In this document: one piece after another, positions 49,565 to 58,314 of the stretch | How positions within the stretch are numbered: position 1 is the stretch's first letter | Layout of the letters: each line of letters starts with the position of its first letter | NCBI GenBank assembly: GCA_016183235.1 | Contig: JACPFA010000014.1 | Coordinates: 1 to 64,000 of the forward strand | Source: Deltaproteobacteria bacterium | Lineage (GTDB): Bacteria > UBA10199 > DSSB01 > JACPFA01 | DNA: 64,000 nucleotides | Direction: 5' to 3' | Notes under the pieces: generated by a model | Databases searched by the model: none | What the model was told of the DNA's origin: nothing | What the model saw: only the letters and a program-made list of their open reading frames with translations | Program-made: the position numbers and the translations under genes

Positions 49565-49622
49565 GATGCCGGATCAAGTCCGGCATGACGGCATTACGTC
49601 ATCCCGGACCCCGATCCGGGAT
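49565..49622. repeat. Palindromic repeat pair, right copy
   Basis: ATGCCGGATCAAGTCCGGCA and ATCCCGGACCCCGATCCGGG hairpins, matching 48749-48808 with a few substitutions. Located in the divergent region upstream of both the 242-residue gene and the mutase gene. Confidence 0.8.
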
Positions 49623-49667
49623 CCACTCATGCCATGAATCTTACCATTAAATCTAGACTTTTTTGCA

Positions 49668-49695
49668 TTGCGCTTATCGGAAAACCCGCTATATA
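49668..49695 (+). promoter_or_regulatory. Promoter with leaderless layout for methylmalonyl-CoA mutase
   Basis: TTGCGC (49668-49673), a 16-bp spacer and TATATA (49690-49695) precede the ATG at 49703 by seven bases (AAACCTC). No ribosome-binding site is present. Confidence 0.45.
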
Positions 49696-49702
49696 AAACC
49701 TC

Positions 49703-51277
49703 ATGTCTCATGATGAAAAATTTAAAAAAGCCCATGATCACCTCTATTTGCCCAAAGACCCCGACCATGAATATTTAGAGCAACTTGGCTTTCCTGGCGC
49801 TTACCCCTTCACGCGTGGGGTACAACCCACCATGTACCGTGGGCGCCATTGGACGATGCGCATGTATGCTGGGTTTGGCACGGCCGAAGAATCTAACCAA
49901 CGCTATCGTTACCTGATCGAAAAGGGTGGCACGGGGCTTTCGGTGGCCTTTGATCTGCCAACTCAGATGGGCTACGATTCCGATCACCCTCGTTCGCGTG
50001 GCGAAGTGGGTAAATCAGGTGTCGCCATTGATTCGCTGGCCGACATGGAAGTACTTTTTAAAAATATTCCCCTTGATAAAGTCTCCACCTCAATGACCAT
50101 CAACGCAACAGCGGCCATTCTCCTTGCCCTCTACATTGCAGTGGCCGAAAAACAAGGGGTCCCTTGCGAAAAGTTATCGGGCACGATTCAAAATGATTTG
50201 CTGAAAGAATACATCGCTCGTGGCACCTATATTTACCCACCCAAACATTCAATGCGTATCATTACGGATGTATTTGCCTATTGCAAAGACCATGTGCCCA
50301 ATTGGAATACCATTTCTATTTCGGGTTATCATATTCGTGAAGCTGGCTCGACGGCGGTACAAGAAGTGGCCTTTACCTTAGCTAATGGCCTAGCCTATGT
50401 TCAAGCCGCCCTCGATTCGGGCCTGAAAGTCGACGACTTTGCTAAACGGCTTTCTTTCTTTTTTAATGCCCATAATAATTTTTTAGAAGAAATTGCTAAA
50501 TTCCGCGCCGCACGAAGGCTATGGGCCAGACTCATGAAAGAACGTTTTCATGCCAATGAGCGTAGCTGTGCCTTACGTTTTCATACTCAAACCGGTGGTT
50601 CTACCCTACAGGCCCAACAAATTGACAACAATGTTGTACGGGTTGCCTATCAGGCTATGGCCGCTGTATTGGGTGGCACGCAAAGTTTACATACCAATTC
50701 ACGTGATGAAGCTTTGGCCCTCCCCACCGAAGCCTCAGCCATGCTCGCTTTGCGAACCCAACAAATCTTAGCCTATGAAACCGGAATCACTGAAACCATC
50801 GATCCCTTGGGCGGCTCTTATTTCATTGAACACTTAACCGACGAAATCGAAAAAAAGGCGCATGAGTATATCGAAAAAATTGATGCACTAGGGGGTGCGG
50901 TTGCAGCTATTGAGCAAGGGTTTCAACAAAGAGAGATTCAAGAATCGGCATACCAATACCAAAAAGGTATCGAAGAAGAAAAGATTATCATCGTAGGGGT
51001 AAATAAATTCCAAAATCACGAAGAATCGCAACCCGAGATTTTAAAAGTTGATCCAAAATTAGAATCTTCGCAAATTGCCAGATTAAAATCGTTGAAGCAA
51101 AACCGTGATCAGAAAAAAGTTAATGAGGCTTTATTACAATTAGAAAAGGCTGCCCGAGCTAGCGAAAATTTAATGCCGTTGATCCTTAATGCCGTGCGTT
51201 GTTACGGAACTTTAGGAGAAATCAGCGACGTACTTCGCAAAACCTTTGGGCTTTATCAGGAAAACGTAGTCCTTTAA
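49703..51277 (+). CDS. Methylmalonyl-CoA mutase, large (catalytic) subunit
   Basis: The 524-residue protein has the N-terminal signature [20 protein letters not shown] and [20 protein letters not shown], then [20 protein letters not shown] and [20 protein letters not shown], all specific for methylmalonyl-CoA mutase rather than Ecm. It ends after the TIM-barrel/linker region and has no cobalamin-binding domain, so it needs a separate small subunit of about 135 residues that is not in this window. It converts (2R)-methylmalonyl-CoA to succinyl-CoA, consuming the propionyl-CoA released by Mcl1. The Epi encoded at 10315 may serve both mutases. Confidence 0.93.
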   Translation: MSHDEKFKKAHDHLYLPKDPDHEYLEQLGFPGAYPFTRGVQPTMYRGRHWTMRMYAGFGTAEESNQRYRYLIEKGGTGLSVAFDLPTQMGYDSDHPRSRGEVGKSGVAIDSLADMEVLFKNIPLDKVSTSMTINATAAILLALYIAVAEKQGVPCEKLSGTIQNDLLKEYIARGTYIYPPKHSMRIITDVFAYCKDHVPNWNTISISGYHIREAGSTAVQEVAFTLANGLAYVQAALDSGLKVDDFAKRLSFFFNAHNNFLEEIAKFRAARRLWARLMKERFHANERSCALRFHTQTGGSTLQAQQIDNNVVRVAYQAMAAVLGGTQSLHTNSRDEALALPTEASAMLALRTQQILAYETGITETIDPLGGSYFIEHLTDEIEKKAHEYIEKIDALGGAVAAIEQGFQQREIQESAYQYQKGIEEEKIIIVGVNKFQNHEESQPEILKVDPKLESSQIARLKSLKQNRDQKKVNEALLQLEKAARASENLMPLILNAVRCYGTLGEISDVLRKTFGLYQENVVL

Positions 51278-51282
51278 ATCTT

Positions 51283-52785
51283 GTGTATAATCTTGCCTAC
51301 GACATTTGTGATCGTCATGCCCACCACCATCACCATAAAAATTGGGCTGCCCTTTATTGGGAAAATGAAGCCGGCAAAAAAATCCAATTAAAATTCGAAC
51401 AAGTGGCTAGGCTCAGCAATCGCTTTGCCAACTTGTTAGCATCGTTAACGTTAGAAAAAGAAACTCGAATTCTTTTTCATTTGCCTAATATCCCCTTTTT
51501 TCAAATCGCATTCTTAGGTTGTTTAAAATCTAGAATTCTTCCTATCCCTACAAGCACTCAATTAACCGAGCCTGAATTAGAGGCCATTCTTCAAGATAGT
51601 AAAGCTAGAGTTGTTTTGACCCACGCAACTCAAATAAAAAAATTTATTCCCCTACAACCCTATCTTGATCACATCTTGGTTCTAGAATCCCCCCATACCG
51701 ATTTTCCTTCTGCCCAATACCATCGTATCGAAGATTTACTAAAAAATTCTTCCCAAAATTTTAATATCTCCCCTACTCACCCCAATGACCCGGCATTTAT
51801 TCTTTACACTTCGGGGGCTTCTGGAAAGTCAAAGGGAGTTTTGCATGCTCATCGCAGCATTCCTGCCCATGATGAACGCATTGAAAAATGGCACAGTCTA
51901 AAATCACGCCAAGTCATTTTTAACACCAGCCCGCTCAATTGGTCTTATGCCCTAACCAGCAATTTCTTAGATGCTTGGCGCCACGGCATCACAACCCTCA
52001 CCTGTGATGGCAACTTGACAGCAGAAAAAATCATTGAGCTCATTAAGCGCTATCATGTTCATACTTTCATGTCGGTCCCGGGGATTTTTCGCCGACTCAT
52101 TAACCATTTAGAGCAAAAGCCTATCTCGCTGCCTCATCTTAAAGTGGCCAATAGTGCCGGCGAAAGTCTTAACCCAGAACTGAAAGAAAAGTTTTTACTC
52201 CTCACAGGGATTCTGATTTTAGAAGGGCTGGGAATGACCGAAAACTCGGTGTATATTACAGAACGTTATGGTGAAATCAGCAGACCCGGTAGTTGTGGAA
52301 AGCCCTATTTTCCAGAATGGGTCAAGATCTTAGACGGAGAGATTGCTATTCACCGCAATCATCCAGGGCTTATGTTGGGTTATTTGAACCCAAAGGGCGA
52401 ATTAGAAAACCCTTTTCAGGGGGATTGGTTTTTAACCAGAGACCTGGCTTATCAAGACGAAGAGGGTTACATCTTTTACCAGGGAAGAAGCGACGACATT
52501 TTTAACAGCGGTGGATTTAAAATTTCGCCCTTGGAAATTGAAAATGTGCTGAATCAGTACCCTGAAGTTCAAGAAAGTGCGGTGATAGGAAAAGAACTGC
52601 AGCCCGGCAAAACCATCACGATGGCTTATGTGGTGTATAAAAAATCGGTGGATGATTATTTGCAATTAAAAAAATCTATTCTAGATTTTTGCGGTGAACG
52701 ACTTGCAAAATACAAAATTCCGCATGAGATTGCTTTTGTAGGAAGCTTAGCTAAAACAGCCAATGGGAAAATAAAAAGAAATTAA
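51283..52785 (+). CDS. AMP-forming acyl-CoA synthetase
   Basis: From GTG 51283 the protein is 500 residues. It has the P-loop-like FILYTSGASGKSKGVLHAHR, the adenylate-binding LEGLGMTENSVYITERYGEI, the hinge motif TRDLAYQDEEGYIFYQGRSD and the C-terminal catalytic lysine in KTANGKIKRN. This identifies the ANL superfamily. The size and lack of a long N-terminus favour a benzoate/medium-chain or short-chain acyl-CoA ligase over acetyl-CoA synthetase; the substrate is unknown. An upstream start at 51199 would overlap the mutase gene by 79 bp. Position directly after the mutase suggests supply of an acyl-CoA to the same pathway. Confidence 0.8.
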   Translation: MYNLAYDICDRHAHHHHHKNWAALYWENEAGKKIQLKFEQVARLSNRFANLLASLTLEKETRILFHLPNIPFFQIAFLGCLKSRILPIPTSTQLTEPELEAILQDSKARVVLTHATQIKKFIPLQPYLDHILVLESPHTDFPSAQYHRIEDLLKNSSQNFNISPTHPNDPAFILYTSGASGKSKGVLHAHRSIPAHDERIEKWHSLKSRQVIFNTSPLNWSYALTSNFLDAWRHGITTLTCDGNLTAEKIIELIKRYHVHTFMSVPGIFRRLINHLEQKPISLPHLKVANSAGESLNPELKEKFLLLTGILILEGLGMTENSVYITERYGEISRPGSCGKPYFPEWVKILDGEIAIHRNHPGLMLGYLNPKGELENPFQGDWFLTRDLAYQDEEGYIFYQGRSDDIFNSGGFKISPLEIENVLNQYPEVQESAVIGKELQPGKTITMAYVVYKKSVDDYLQLKKSILDFCGERLAKYKIPHEIAFVGSLAKTANGKIKRN

Positions 52786-52810
52786 ATGGAAGATTCTTCA
52801 CCATCATGGG

Positions 52811-52828
52811 TCCCCGCCTTCGCGGGGA
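52811..52828. repeat. Short palindrome TCCCCGCCTTCGCGGGGA
   Basis: A GC-rich hairpin with a TGAC border, the same class as at 28508. It lies between the convergent acyl-CoA ligase and zinc-ribbon genes and could end both transcripts. Confidence 0.6.
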
Positions 52829-52851
52829 TGACATGGTTCAGAATAATTTAG

Positions 52852-53133
52852 TTATTTCTTAAACAATGCAGCTAATTTAGCTTTGGCATCAAGGGTTGAA
52901 TCTTTGCCTGGCTTTTTATCACCTTGGGATGGCGAAAAATAATCGCAAAAATTAGATTTTTCTTTTTCTAATACCCGATCAGCTTGAGTTTCCCGGCATT
53001 CATTATAAGAAGATTTATCATAATGCTGGCAATTATAACAAACATGAAGGTCCCATCCACAATGGGCGCAAGTTTCTCGCCGCCCTACTCGGTCGCCGAC
53101 TTCACTATTCTTTTGGCAATGATGGCATTGCAT
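52852..53133 (-). CDS. Small zinc-ribbon protein
   Basis: The 93-residue protein carries three CxxC-type pairs (QCHHCQK, CAHCGWDLHVCYNC) and a later HYDKSSYNECRE...NFCDYF pattern, giving up to two zinc sites. The C-terminal quarter is lysine-rich (DAKAKLAALFKK). Similar small proteins are widespread and uncharacterised. GAAGGA precedes the ATG. It is flanked by palindromic repeats on both sides. Confidence 0.7.
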   Translation of the reverse strand: MQCHHCQKNSEVGDRVGRRETCAHCGWDLHVCYNCQHYDKSSYNECRETQADRVLEKEKSNFCDYFSPSQGDKKPGKDSTLDAKAKLAALFKK

Positions 53134-53137
53134 ATAA

Positions 53138-53190
53138 GATCCTTCAGCTTCGCTTCAGGATGAGATCCTTCGCCTACGGCTCAGGATGAC
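53138..53190. repeat. Two tandem GATCCTTC...AGGATGA hairpins
   Basis: Two units, each starting GATCCTTC and ending CAGGATGA with a short symmetric centre (AGCTTCGCTT and GCCTACGGCT), lie side by side upstream of the zinc-ribbon gene. They are of the same general intergenic repeat class. Confidence 0.65.
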
Positions 53191-53230
53191 AGGAGGGCTG
53201 TAGTATTTACAATACTACAGCCCTCCTGTC
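53188..53230. terminator. Perfect 20-bp-arm hairpin at the phosphodiesterase 3' end
   Basis: GACAGGAGGGCTGTAGTATT and its exact complement (53211-53230) are separated by TAC. The right arm contains the last codons and stop of the leftward phosphodiesterase gene, so the left arm is an inverted copy of the gene end. There is no T-run after it on the leftward strand, so intrinsic termination would be imperfect. Confidence 0.55.
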
Positions 53231-54582
53231 ACCTCTGGAATAAAGAACGGAAAAAGTTGATCATAGCGTAAAGCAATGGGCAACACCCTTTTAGTACCCC
53301 AATCGGTCATCATAAAACCCCAAGTGCTTTCTTTAAATAATCCCCCATGAGTACCTTGATGACCGAAATGAGTCCATGTACCAACTAGGGCTGCCAATGA
53401 ACCATATTCATATTCCTTTTCAGTACTAATTAAAATAGAACCCGGATTTTCAATTAAATTTGTTAAGCCATCATAAAGGCGATACCCTGCATCAGGGTAT
53501 TCATGATCATAGGTCATTCGAAACCATGTATCTTCGTCTATCCATTGCCCCACCTTTAAATTATTTTTTTCGAGTACTGGAATATAATTCAAAGGATCGC
53601 CTGTGATGATTTGATAACGATACATTTGCTCCGACTTAAATTCAAACCCTGCTTCTTCGCCTTTAGAATTTAAGACAAAAATCTTTTTGGGATCCTCATT
53701 ATACCAAAAAACTAAATCCACCCCTTTTGTTTGAGCGAGTATTCTGGCTACCTTCTCACGTTGGGCGCTCTGAGTTGTGAAAAAAACCCCAGAGTTAAGT
53801 TGCCCAAAACGGGTTGTCACAACATCGTAAGGCGATTGAATCGATTTGGCGATACGAAACCCATTTTCTTTCAAACGTTGTTTTAATAGGCCGAGCCTAA
53901 TATTTTTGGCCTTTTTGTGGAGAAAACCGTGGTCGGAAAATAGCACCACTCGAAGGTCTCTGCCCGTACGCTCATGGTATCGCTGTTTTATTTCATGCAA
54001 ATAACCATCGAGATAAATCAAAAACCGTTTAGTACGTTCTCTACCTAACAAATGACTAGAACCATCAGTCCCCCCTACATAGCTGAGCAGCACGTTTTTA
54101 CCATTTTCATAGAGTAATTCTTCTGTTTTTTTGAGATCTTGTTTGCCAGCCAGCCCGGGGAAGGCGTACATAAGGCCCTTCTCTTCTACCTTATGACGGT
54201 ATCGATCAAAAAATAACTTAAAATCAAAAATTATTTTGTAAACCTCGCTTAATTTGCCGCCTTCCATTTTATTATCTTTTAGGGAATAAAACTTTAGTTC
54301 ATAACCTGGCACCTTTTTTACCCCGAGGGGTTTAAAGATCCCTGTAAAACCAATGCCGGTGACCGAAGGAAAAGTTGAAATGAAAGGAGCGGGGTTAAAA
54401 AAATCTTTGAAATACCCTTCTTTTTTGAGCTCTGCGATGAGAAAATAATCTACCCCATCAAGGGCTAAAAATAAAGTGCGTGGTTCAACTTTACCAATGT
54501 TAGGCAGCTGATGAACCGGATGAGGGTGATAACAAGCACTCTGAAAAACAAAGATCCAAACGATCAAGCTAAATTTCTTCAT
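53215..54582 (-). CDS. Type I phosphodiesterase/alkaline-phosphatase-superfamily lipoprotein
   Basis: From ATG 54582 the protein is 455 residues with a signal sequence MKKFSLIVWIFVFQSAC whose cysteine fits a lipoprotein. Metal-site motifs of the nucleotide pyrophosphatase/phosphodiesterase superfamily are visible: LFLALDGVDYF, the nucleophile region STFPSVTGIGFTG, VGGTDGSSHLLG, VVLFSDHGFLHK and GTWTHFGHQGTHGG. It probably hydrolyses a phosphodiester or removes a phospho-group at the cell envelope. The frame also allows a GTG start at 54603, directly after the kinase stop. It is the last gene of the USP-kinase operon, linking an envelope enzyme with the sensor genes. Confidence 0.78.
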   Translation of the reverse strand: MKKFSLIVWIFVFQSACYHPHPVHQLPNIGKVEPRTLFLALDGVDYFLIAELKKEGYFKDFFNPAPFISTFPSVTGIGFTGIFKPLGVKKVPGYELKFYSLKDNKMEGGKLSEVYKIIFDFKLFFDRYRHKVEEKGLMYAFPGLAGKQDLKKTEELLYENGKNVLLSYVGGTDGSSHLLGRERTKRFLIYLDGYLHEIKQRYHERTGRDLRVVLFSDHGFLHKKAKNIRLGLLKQRLKENGFRIAKSIQSPYDVVTTRFGQLNSGVFFTTQSAQREKVARILAQTKGVDLVFWYNEDPKKIFVLNSKGEEAGFEFKSEQMYRYQIITGDPLNYIPVLEKNNLKVGQWIDEDTWFRMTYDHEYPDAGYRLYDGLTNLIENPGSILISTEKEYEYGSLAALVGTWTHFGHQGTHGGLFKESTWGFMMTDWGTKRVLPIALRYDQLFPFFIPEVTGGL

Positions 54583-54603
54583 AACTAATCTGACTTTGAC
54601 CAC

Positions 54604-56064
54604 TTATTGGCTTGAAATGGGAAAATGTAAAGAAAAAGTAGACCCCTTCCCTATTTGAGATTTAACTTCTGTTTTACCCCCCAAAGCTGTCATAAAATCG
54701 CTAACCAGTGTTAAACCTAGCCCATGCCCTTTAACATTACCGGTGCGGAATTTGTCGATCTGATAAAATAATTCAAAAATCTTTTCTTGTTCTTCAGGTG
54801 GAATGCCCATGCCATTGTCGGTTACGGCTAAGATTAATTCCCCTTCACGCTTTTCCATCGTTATTTGAACCTGAGCTTGAACATTAGCATTAAATTTCAG
54901 GGCATTTTCTAAAAGACTTTTAATTATTAATTCAAAATATTCTGAATTCACTCTTAGAGTAAGGGATACCTCGTTGGAAGGATAGCTAAGTTCAATCTTT
55001 TTATCAGGAAATTGCCTTTCGAATAATTTTTTTAGGATGCCTATTTTTTCCTGGAAAAAAGCGCTCAATCCTAAGGTAGCCTCATGCTGACGGGCTTTAC
55101 CCGCATGAATCCCCAAAATCCCTAATTGTTTTTCAAAGGTATGAATCAATTCGCTCGATTTATCCCACACGGAATGCACGGCTTCTTGTTGTTTCTCTGA
55201 TAGTGGGCCTAACACACCATCTTTTAATAAATTGGCATAGCCATCAATCACCATCATGGGGGTTCTTAATTTGTGAGAGATAAGATCCAAAAATTTTAAT
55301 TCAGTAAATTCTTTACGCCGACTTTCAGTAATATCGGTCAACAATAAAATAATGGTTGTCAATTCTCCCACTGGGTTTCGGATGGGCGAACTATGGAGCG
55401 AAAGAATTAATGGCCTAAACTCTTTTGTCTCAGGCCTTTCTAATTCAAAAGTCGAATCATACAAAAGAATGCCGCGTAAGTTCTGCCCAGATGGAATTTG
55501 AAATTGGCTTGTTAAAAAATCGGTAAAATTTTTGGGTAAGTTTTGCTTGTTGAGCCCTAACAACTCCATGGCTTTTTTATTACAATTTTCGAGTTGGAAC
55601 TTGGGAGAAAGCAAAACAATCCCCAAGGGGGCACGATCCATGACATATTCGAATTTTTCTTTTTCATCTAAGAGGCTACGAAAGTAATTCATCCGCAACA
55701 ATGTCTTGACCCGAGCTAAAACTTCACTTGCTTCAAAAGGTTTAGAAATAAAATCATCACAACCGGCTTCGATACCTCGCACTCTATCCTCAGTGCTACT
55801 CAATGCCGTCACCAAGATGATAGGAATGAGGCGTGTGCCTCGATGCTTGCGAATTTGTTTGGTGACAGCAAACCCATCCATCTCGGGCATCATCACGTCT
55901 AACAAGACTAGATCAATGGGTTGTTTGGCTAATTGCTCTAAGGCTTCTTTTCCTGAATATGCACGAACCACCTGATAGCCTTGTGGAATTAAATGAGCTT
56001 CCAATAATTTAACATTCTTGGGCTCATCATCAACAACTAAGATGGTAGCTGAAGCTTCTGTCAT
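54604..56064 (-). CDS. Hybrid receiver-PAS-histidine kinase
   Basis: The 486-residue protein has an N-terminal receiver domain (ILVVDDEPKNVKLLEAHLIP; phosphoacceptor in LVLLDVMMPEMDG; VTALSS; KPFEASEVLARV), a PAS-like region with RAPLGIVLLSPKFQLENCNK, then HisKA (LDLISHKLRTPMMVIDGYAN, with the phospho-histidine) and HATPase (NALKFNANVQAQV, DNGMGIPPEEQEKIFELFYQ, GHGLGLTLV). The H-box reads SHKLRTP instead of SHELRTP. With the receiver first, it can take phosphate from the kinase encoded just upstream, whose stop overlaps its start (ATGA). No DNA-binding output domain is present. Confidence 0.9.
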   Translation of the reverse strand: MTEASATILVVDDEPKNVKLLEAHLIPQGYQVVRAYSGKEALEQLAKQPIDLVLLDVMMPEMDGFAVTKQIRKHRGTRLIPIILVTALSSTEDRVRGIEAGCDDFISKPFEASEVLARVKTLLRMNYFRSLLDEKEKFEYVMDRAPLGIVLLSPKFQLENCNKKAMELLGLNKQNLPKNFTDFLTSQFQIPSGQNLRGILLYDSTFELERPETKEFRPLILSLHSSPIRNPVGELTTIILLLTDITESRRKEFTELKFLDLISHKLRTPMMVIDGYANLLKDGVLGPLSEKQQEAVHSVWDKSSELIHTFEKQLGILGIHAGKARQHEATLGLSAFFQEKIGILKKLFERQFPDKKIELSYPSNEVSLTLRVNSEYFELIIKSLLENALKFNANVQAQVQITMEKREGELILAVTDNGMGIPPEEQEKIFELFYQIDKFRTGNVKGHGLGLTLVSDFMTALGGKTEVKSQIGKGSTFSLHFPISSQ

Positions 56065-57098
56065 ACACTCACTTTCAAACGGTGCTTGGCTGGATCACGA
56101 AGCAACGTAAAATTAAAACTCGTCCCCTGATCAACCCCTGGGCTATCAAACCAGATCTTACCCCCATGCAGTTCTACCAATTTTTTGGTTAGGGCTAGCC
56201 CTAGCCCAGTGCCTGTGGTTTTGCGGGTATAGGCATTGTCAATGCGAACAAATTCTTGAAAAACTTTGGCTTGGTCTCTTGGGTCGATCCCAATGCCTGT
56301 ATCCCACACCGTTAATAATACCGCCTCTCCATCATAAGGCTTTACGGTGAGACCCACACAACCACCATCGGGGGTAAATTTGGCAGCATTCGACAAGAGA
56401 TTAAAAAGTATTTGTTTAATTTTACGCTCATCACCTCGAATTTCGCTCGCCGCTTCTTCAATATGAACTTCTATTTTTAAATTATGATTAAGGGCCCGCT
56501 CTTTAATCATGAGTAAACTATTCTTAACCACCCAATTTAAATCAATTTTGCTTAAGTAAAGATCCATTTTGCCGGCTTCTACTTTAGAAAGATCTAAAAT
56601 ATCATTAATCAGTAGCAACAAATGTTTACCGCTTTCCCAAACATCGTGAACATATTCCCGTTGCTTTTCATTCAATGGGCCAAAATTCATATTGAGCAAC
56701 ACTTCGGAAAACCCAATGATGGCATTGAGTGGCGTGCGCAATTCATGGGACATAGTTGCCAAAAATTCACTCTTGGTAAGATTTGCCTGTTCAGCCGACT
56801 TAAGAGCTAAATTAAGTTGTTCTTCATGTTCTTGCAGCTCTTGAATAATATCGAGGTAAACTCGGTCGACTTTGCTCAGCAATCGTTGATGAAGCACGAT
56901 CAACATCATAAACAAAGAACCACTGAGTAAAAGAACCACGCCTAGGAACCAAGGATTGGGCTGTAAATATCTGTGGGTATAAGCACTTAAGAGAAGCCAT
57001 AAACCCAACAGTAAAAGAAGGATACATAAGGCCAACGACCCTTTTTGCAAGGTTGTTAGATAGTTTTTGTTTTTATGAGTAGCCATATAACCAATCAA
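56061..57098 (-). CDS. Membrane sensor histidine kinase
   Basis: The 345-residue protein has two N-terminal membrane helices (LALCILLLLLGLWLLLSAYT and FLGVVLLLSGSLFMMLIVLH) with only a short periplasmic loop, so it probably senses a membrane or cytosolic signal. A coiled linker leads to HisKA (FLATMSHELRTPLNAIIGFS) and HATPase (LFNLLSNAAKFTPDGGCVGL, WDTGIGIDPRDQAKVFQEFV, TGTGLGLALTKKLVELHGGK). The start overlaps the USP stop (ATGA, 57095-57098) and the end overlaps the hybrid kinase start in the same way. No HAMP domain is seen. Confidence 0.9.
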   Translation of the reverse strand: MIGYMATHKNKNYLTTLQKGSLALCILLLLLGLWLLLSAYTHRYLQPNPWFLGVVLLLSGSLFMMLIVLHQRLLSKVDRVYLDIIQELQEHEEQLNLALKSAEQANLTKSEFLATMSHELRTPLNAIIGFSEVLLNMNFGPLNEKQREYVHDVWESGKHLLLLINDILDLSKVEAGKMDLYLSKIDLNWVVKNSLLMIKERALNHNLKIEVHIEEAASEIRGDERKIKQILFNLLSNAAKFTPDGGCVGLTVKPYDGEAVLLTVWDTGIGIDPRDQAKVFQEFVRIDNAYTRKTTGTGLGLALTKKLVELHGGKIWFDSPGVDQGTSFNFTLLRDPAKHRLKVSV

Positions 57099-58036
57099 TC
57101 GCCCACACCCGTTTCGGCATCGGTTTCGGTTAAACGGGATAGCACCCTTTGACGAGCTTCAACCGTTGAGGGGAGATGATAGACCAATGTCGTACAAGGA
57201 ATATAACGCACCACTTGTTCGGCAACACTTCCAATCAATAAATGACTTAAGCCTTCATGCCCGTGAGTTGAAAGGATTACCAAATCGATTTGGTTTTCTT
57301 CTGCAAAGCGACAAATTTCTTGGGCCGGCGACCCCAAGACCACATGAGTTTTCATTTCTAAGTTAGGATAAGAGGCTCGCAATTGATCCATTTGACTTAA
57401 CGATTGATGTTCAAGTTCTTTGGGGTCGTAAAACAAACCATCATCACCCAAAAAAGTTGGATTGGCGGGAATAAAGAGTGGCATCACATGAAGCAAATGA
57501 ATTTCAATAGAATGCTGGCTGCTCATACGAGTTAAAATCTCAAAAATTTCCGTTGAATAATCTAAAACATCAACTGGCACCAAGACTTTAGCTGGCGGCC
57601 AATGAAAATCTTTTCTCGGAATTAAAATCGGAAAAGGTGAATGCCTCACAACTTTTTCTGCCACACCACCCAATAAATGAGGGAGTAACCCGACACGACT
57701 ATGGCCCCCCAATACAACTAAATCAGGTGCTTGCGCCTTAAGGTAGGGAAGAATCGTTTTAATAGGCTTACCCGTAGCTACTTCAATTTCAACTTTTTCT
57801 AACGCTAATTGATTTTCACGCGTAGAAAATTGGCGAACATCTTTATCGATTTCTGTTCGGATATGATTGACGAGCTGCTGACTCTTTTCAAGGGGCAGAC
57901 GGTCTGGCTTTGTTTCTTCGATAACCGAAAGCACTTTAAGGTCAGCATGGTAAATCTCACCCAACTTAACAGCCCATTCCAGGGCCAGTTGGCTAGGTTT
58001 AGACCCATTGTATAAAGACAAAAGCCGCTTAAACAT
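57095..58036 (-). CDS. Tandem universal stress protein
   Basis: From ATG 58036 the protein has 313 residues in two USP domains. The first (FKRLLSLYNGSKPSQLALEW to VVLGGHSRVGLLPHLLGGVA) and the second (KVLVPVDVLDYSTEIFEILT to VILSTHGHEGLSHLLIGSVA) both end with the G-x2-G-x9-G(S/V)xA ATP-binding pattern. The start is fixed by GGGAGGT five bases upstream, inside the end of the 59-residue gene. A longer frame from 58057 would place residues inside that gene. Tandem USPs bind ATP and respond to stress; here the gene leads directly into two kinases by ATGA overlap, suggesting a shared signalling task. Confidence 0.88.
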   Translation of the reverse strand: MFKRLLSLYNGSKPSQLALEWAVKLGEIYHADLKVLSVIEETKPDRLPLEKSQQLVNHIRTEIDKDVRQFSTRENQLALEKVEIEVATGKPIKTILPYLKAQAPDLVVLGGHSRVGLLPHLLGGVAEKVVRHSPFPILIPRKDFHWPPAKVLVPVDVLDYSTEIFEILTRMSSQHSIEIHLLHVMPLFIPANPTFLGDDGLFYDPKELEHQSLSQMDQLRASYPNLEMKTHVVLGSPAQEICRFAEENQIDLVILSTHGHEGLSHLLIGSVAEQVVRYIPCTTLVYHLPSTVEARQRVLSRLTETDAETGVGD

Positions 58037-58037
58037 A

Positions 58038-58217
58038 TTACCTCCCGCGGGGTACATTTTTGGGAGCTAACTTAGTTTGCAATCGACCACGATCTTCCCG
58101 AATATCCTTGGATTGAGAAAAATTTTTTGTTGTCTTGCGATGTTTTACTGCCCATTCATTACGATTAGCCCCAAGTTTATGAGAGGGGGCTTTTTCTCTT
58201 TGAACTTTTTGAACCAT
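58038..58217 (-). CDS. Basic 59-aa microprotein coupled to the universal stress protein
   Basis: This short frame runs from ATG 58217 to TAA at 58040-58038. It begins MVQKVQREKAPSHKLGANRN and ends KLAPKNVPRGR. It has about 18 Lys/Arg residues against few acidic ones, so it is strongly basic and could bind nucleic acid. Its last codons hold the GGGAGGT ribosome-binding site of the USP gene, whose ATG follows after one base, implying translational coupling. AAGG lies about nine bases before its own ATG. No family is recognised. It would be the first gene of the five-gene operon. Confidence 0.6.
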   Translation of the reverse strand: MVQKVQREKAPSHKLGANRNEWAVKHRKTTKNFSQSKDIREDRGRLQTKLAPKNVPRGR

Positions 58218-58314
58218 GATTAAAGCCTTTTTATCTATGAGAAGTATACCTTAACCCAACTCAACAAAATATGATTTCTCTCATACTATTTCAGCGCTAG
58301 TATGGCTCACTTTA

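Noticed and set aside
49548-49586. Upstream start giving the 242-aa protein 13 extra residues (MPDLIRHPF...)
   Set aside because: These residues are encoded by the flanking palindromic repeat. The ATG at 49547 is more plausible.
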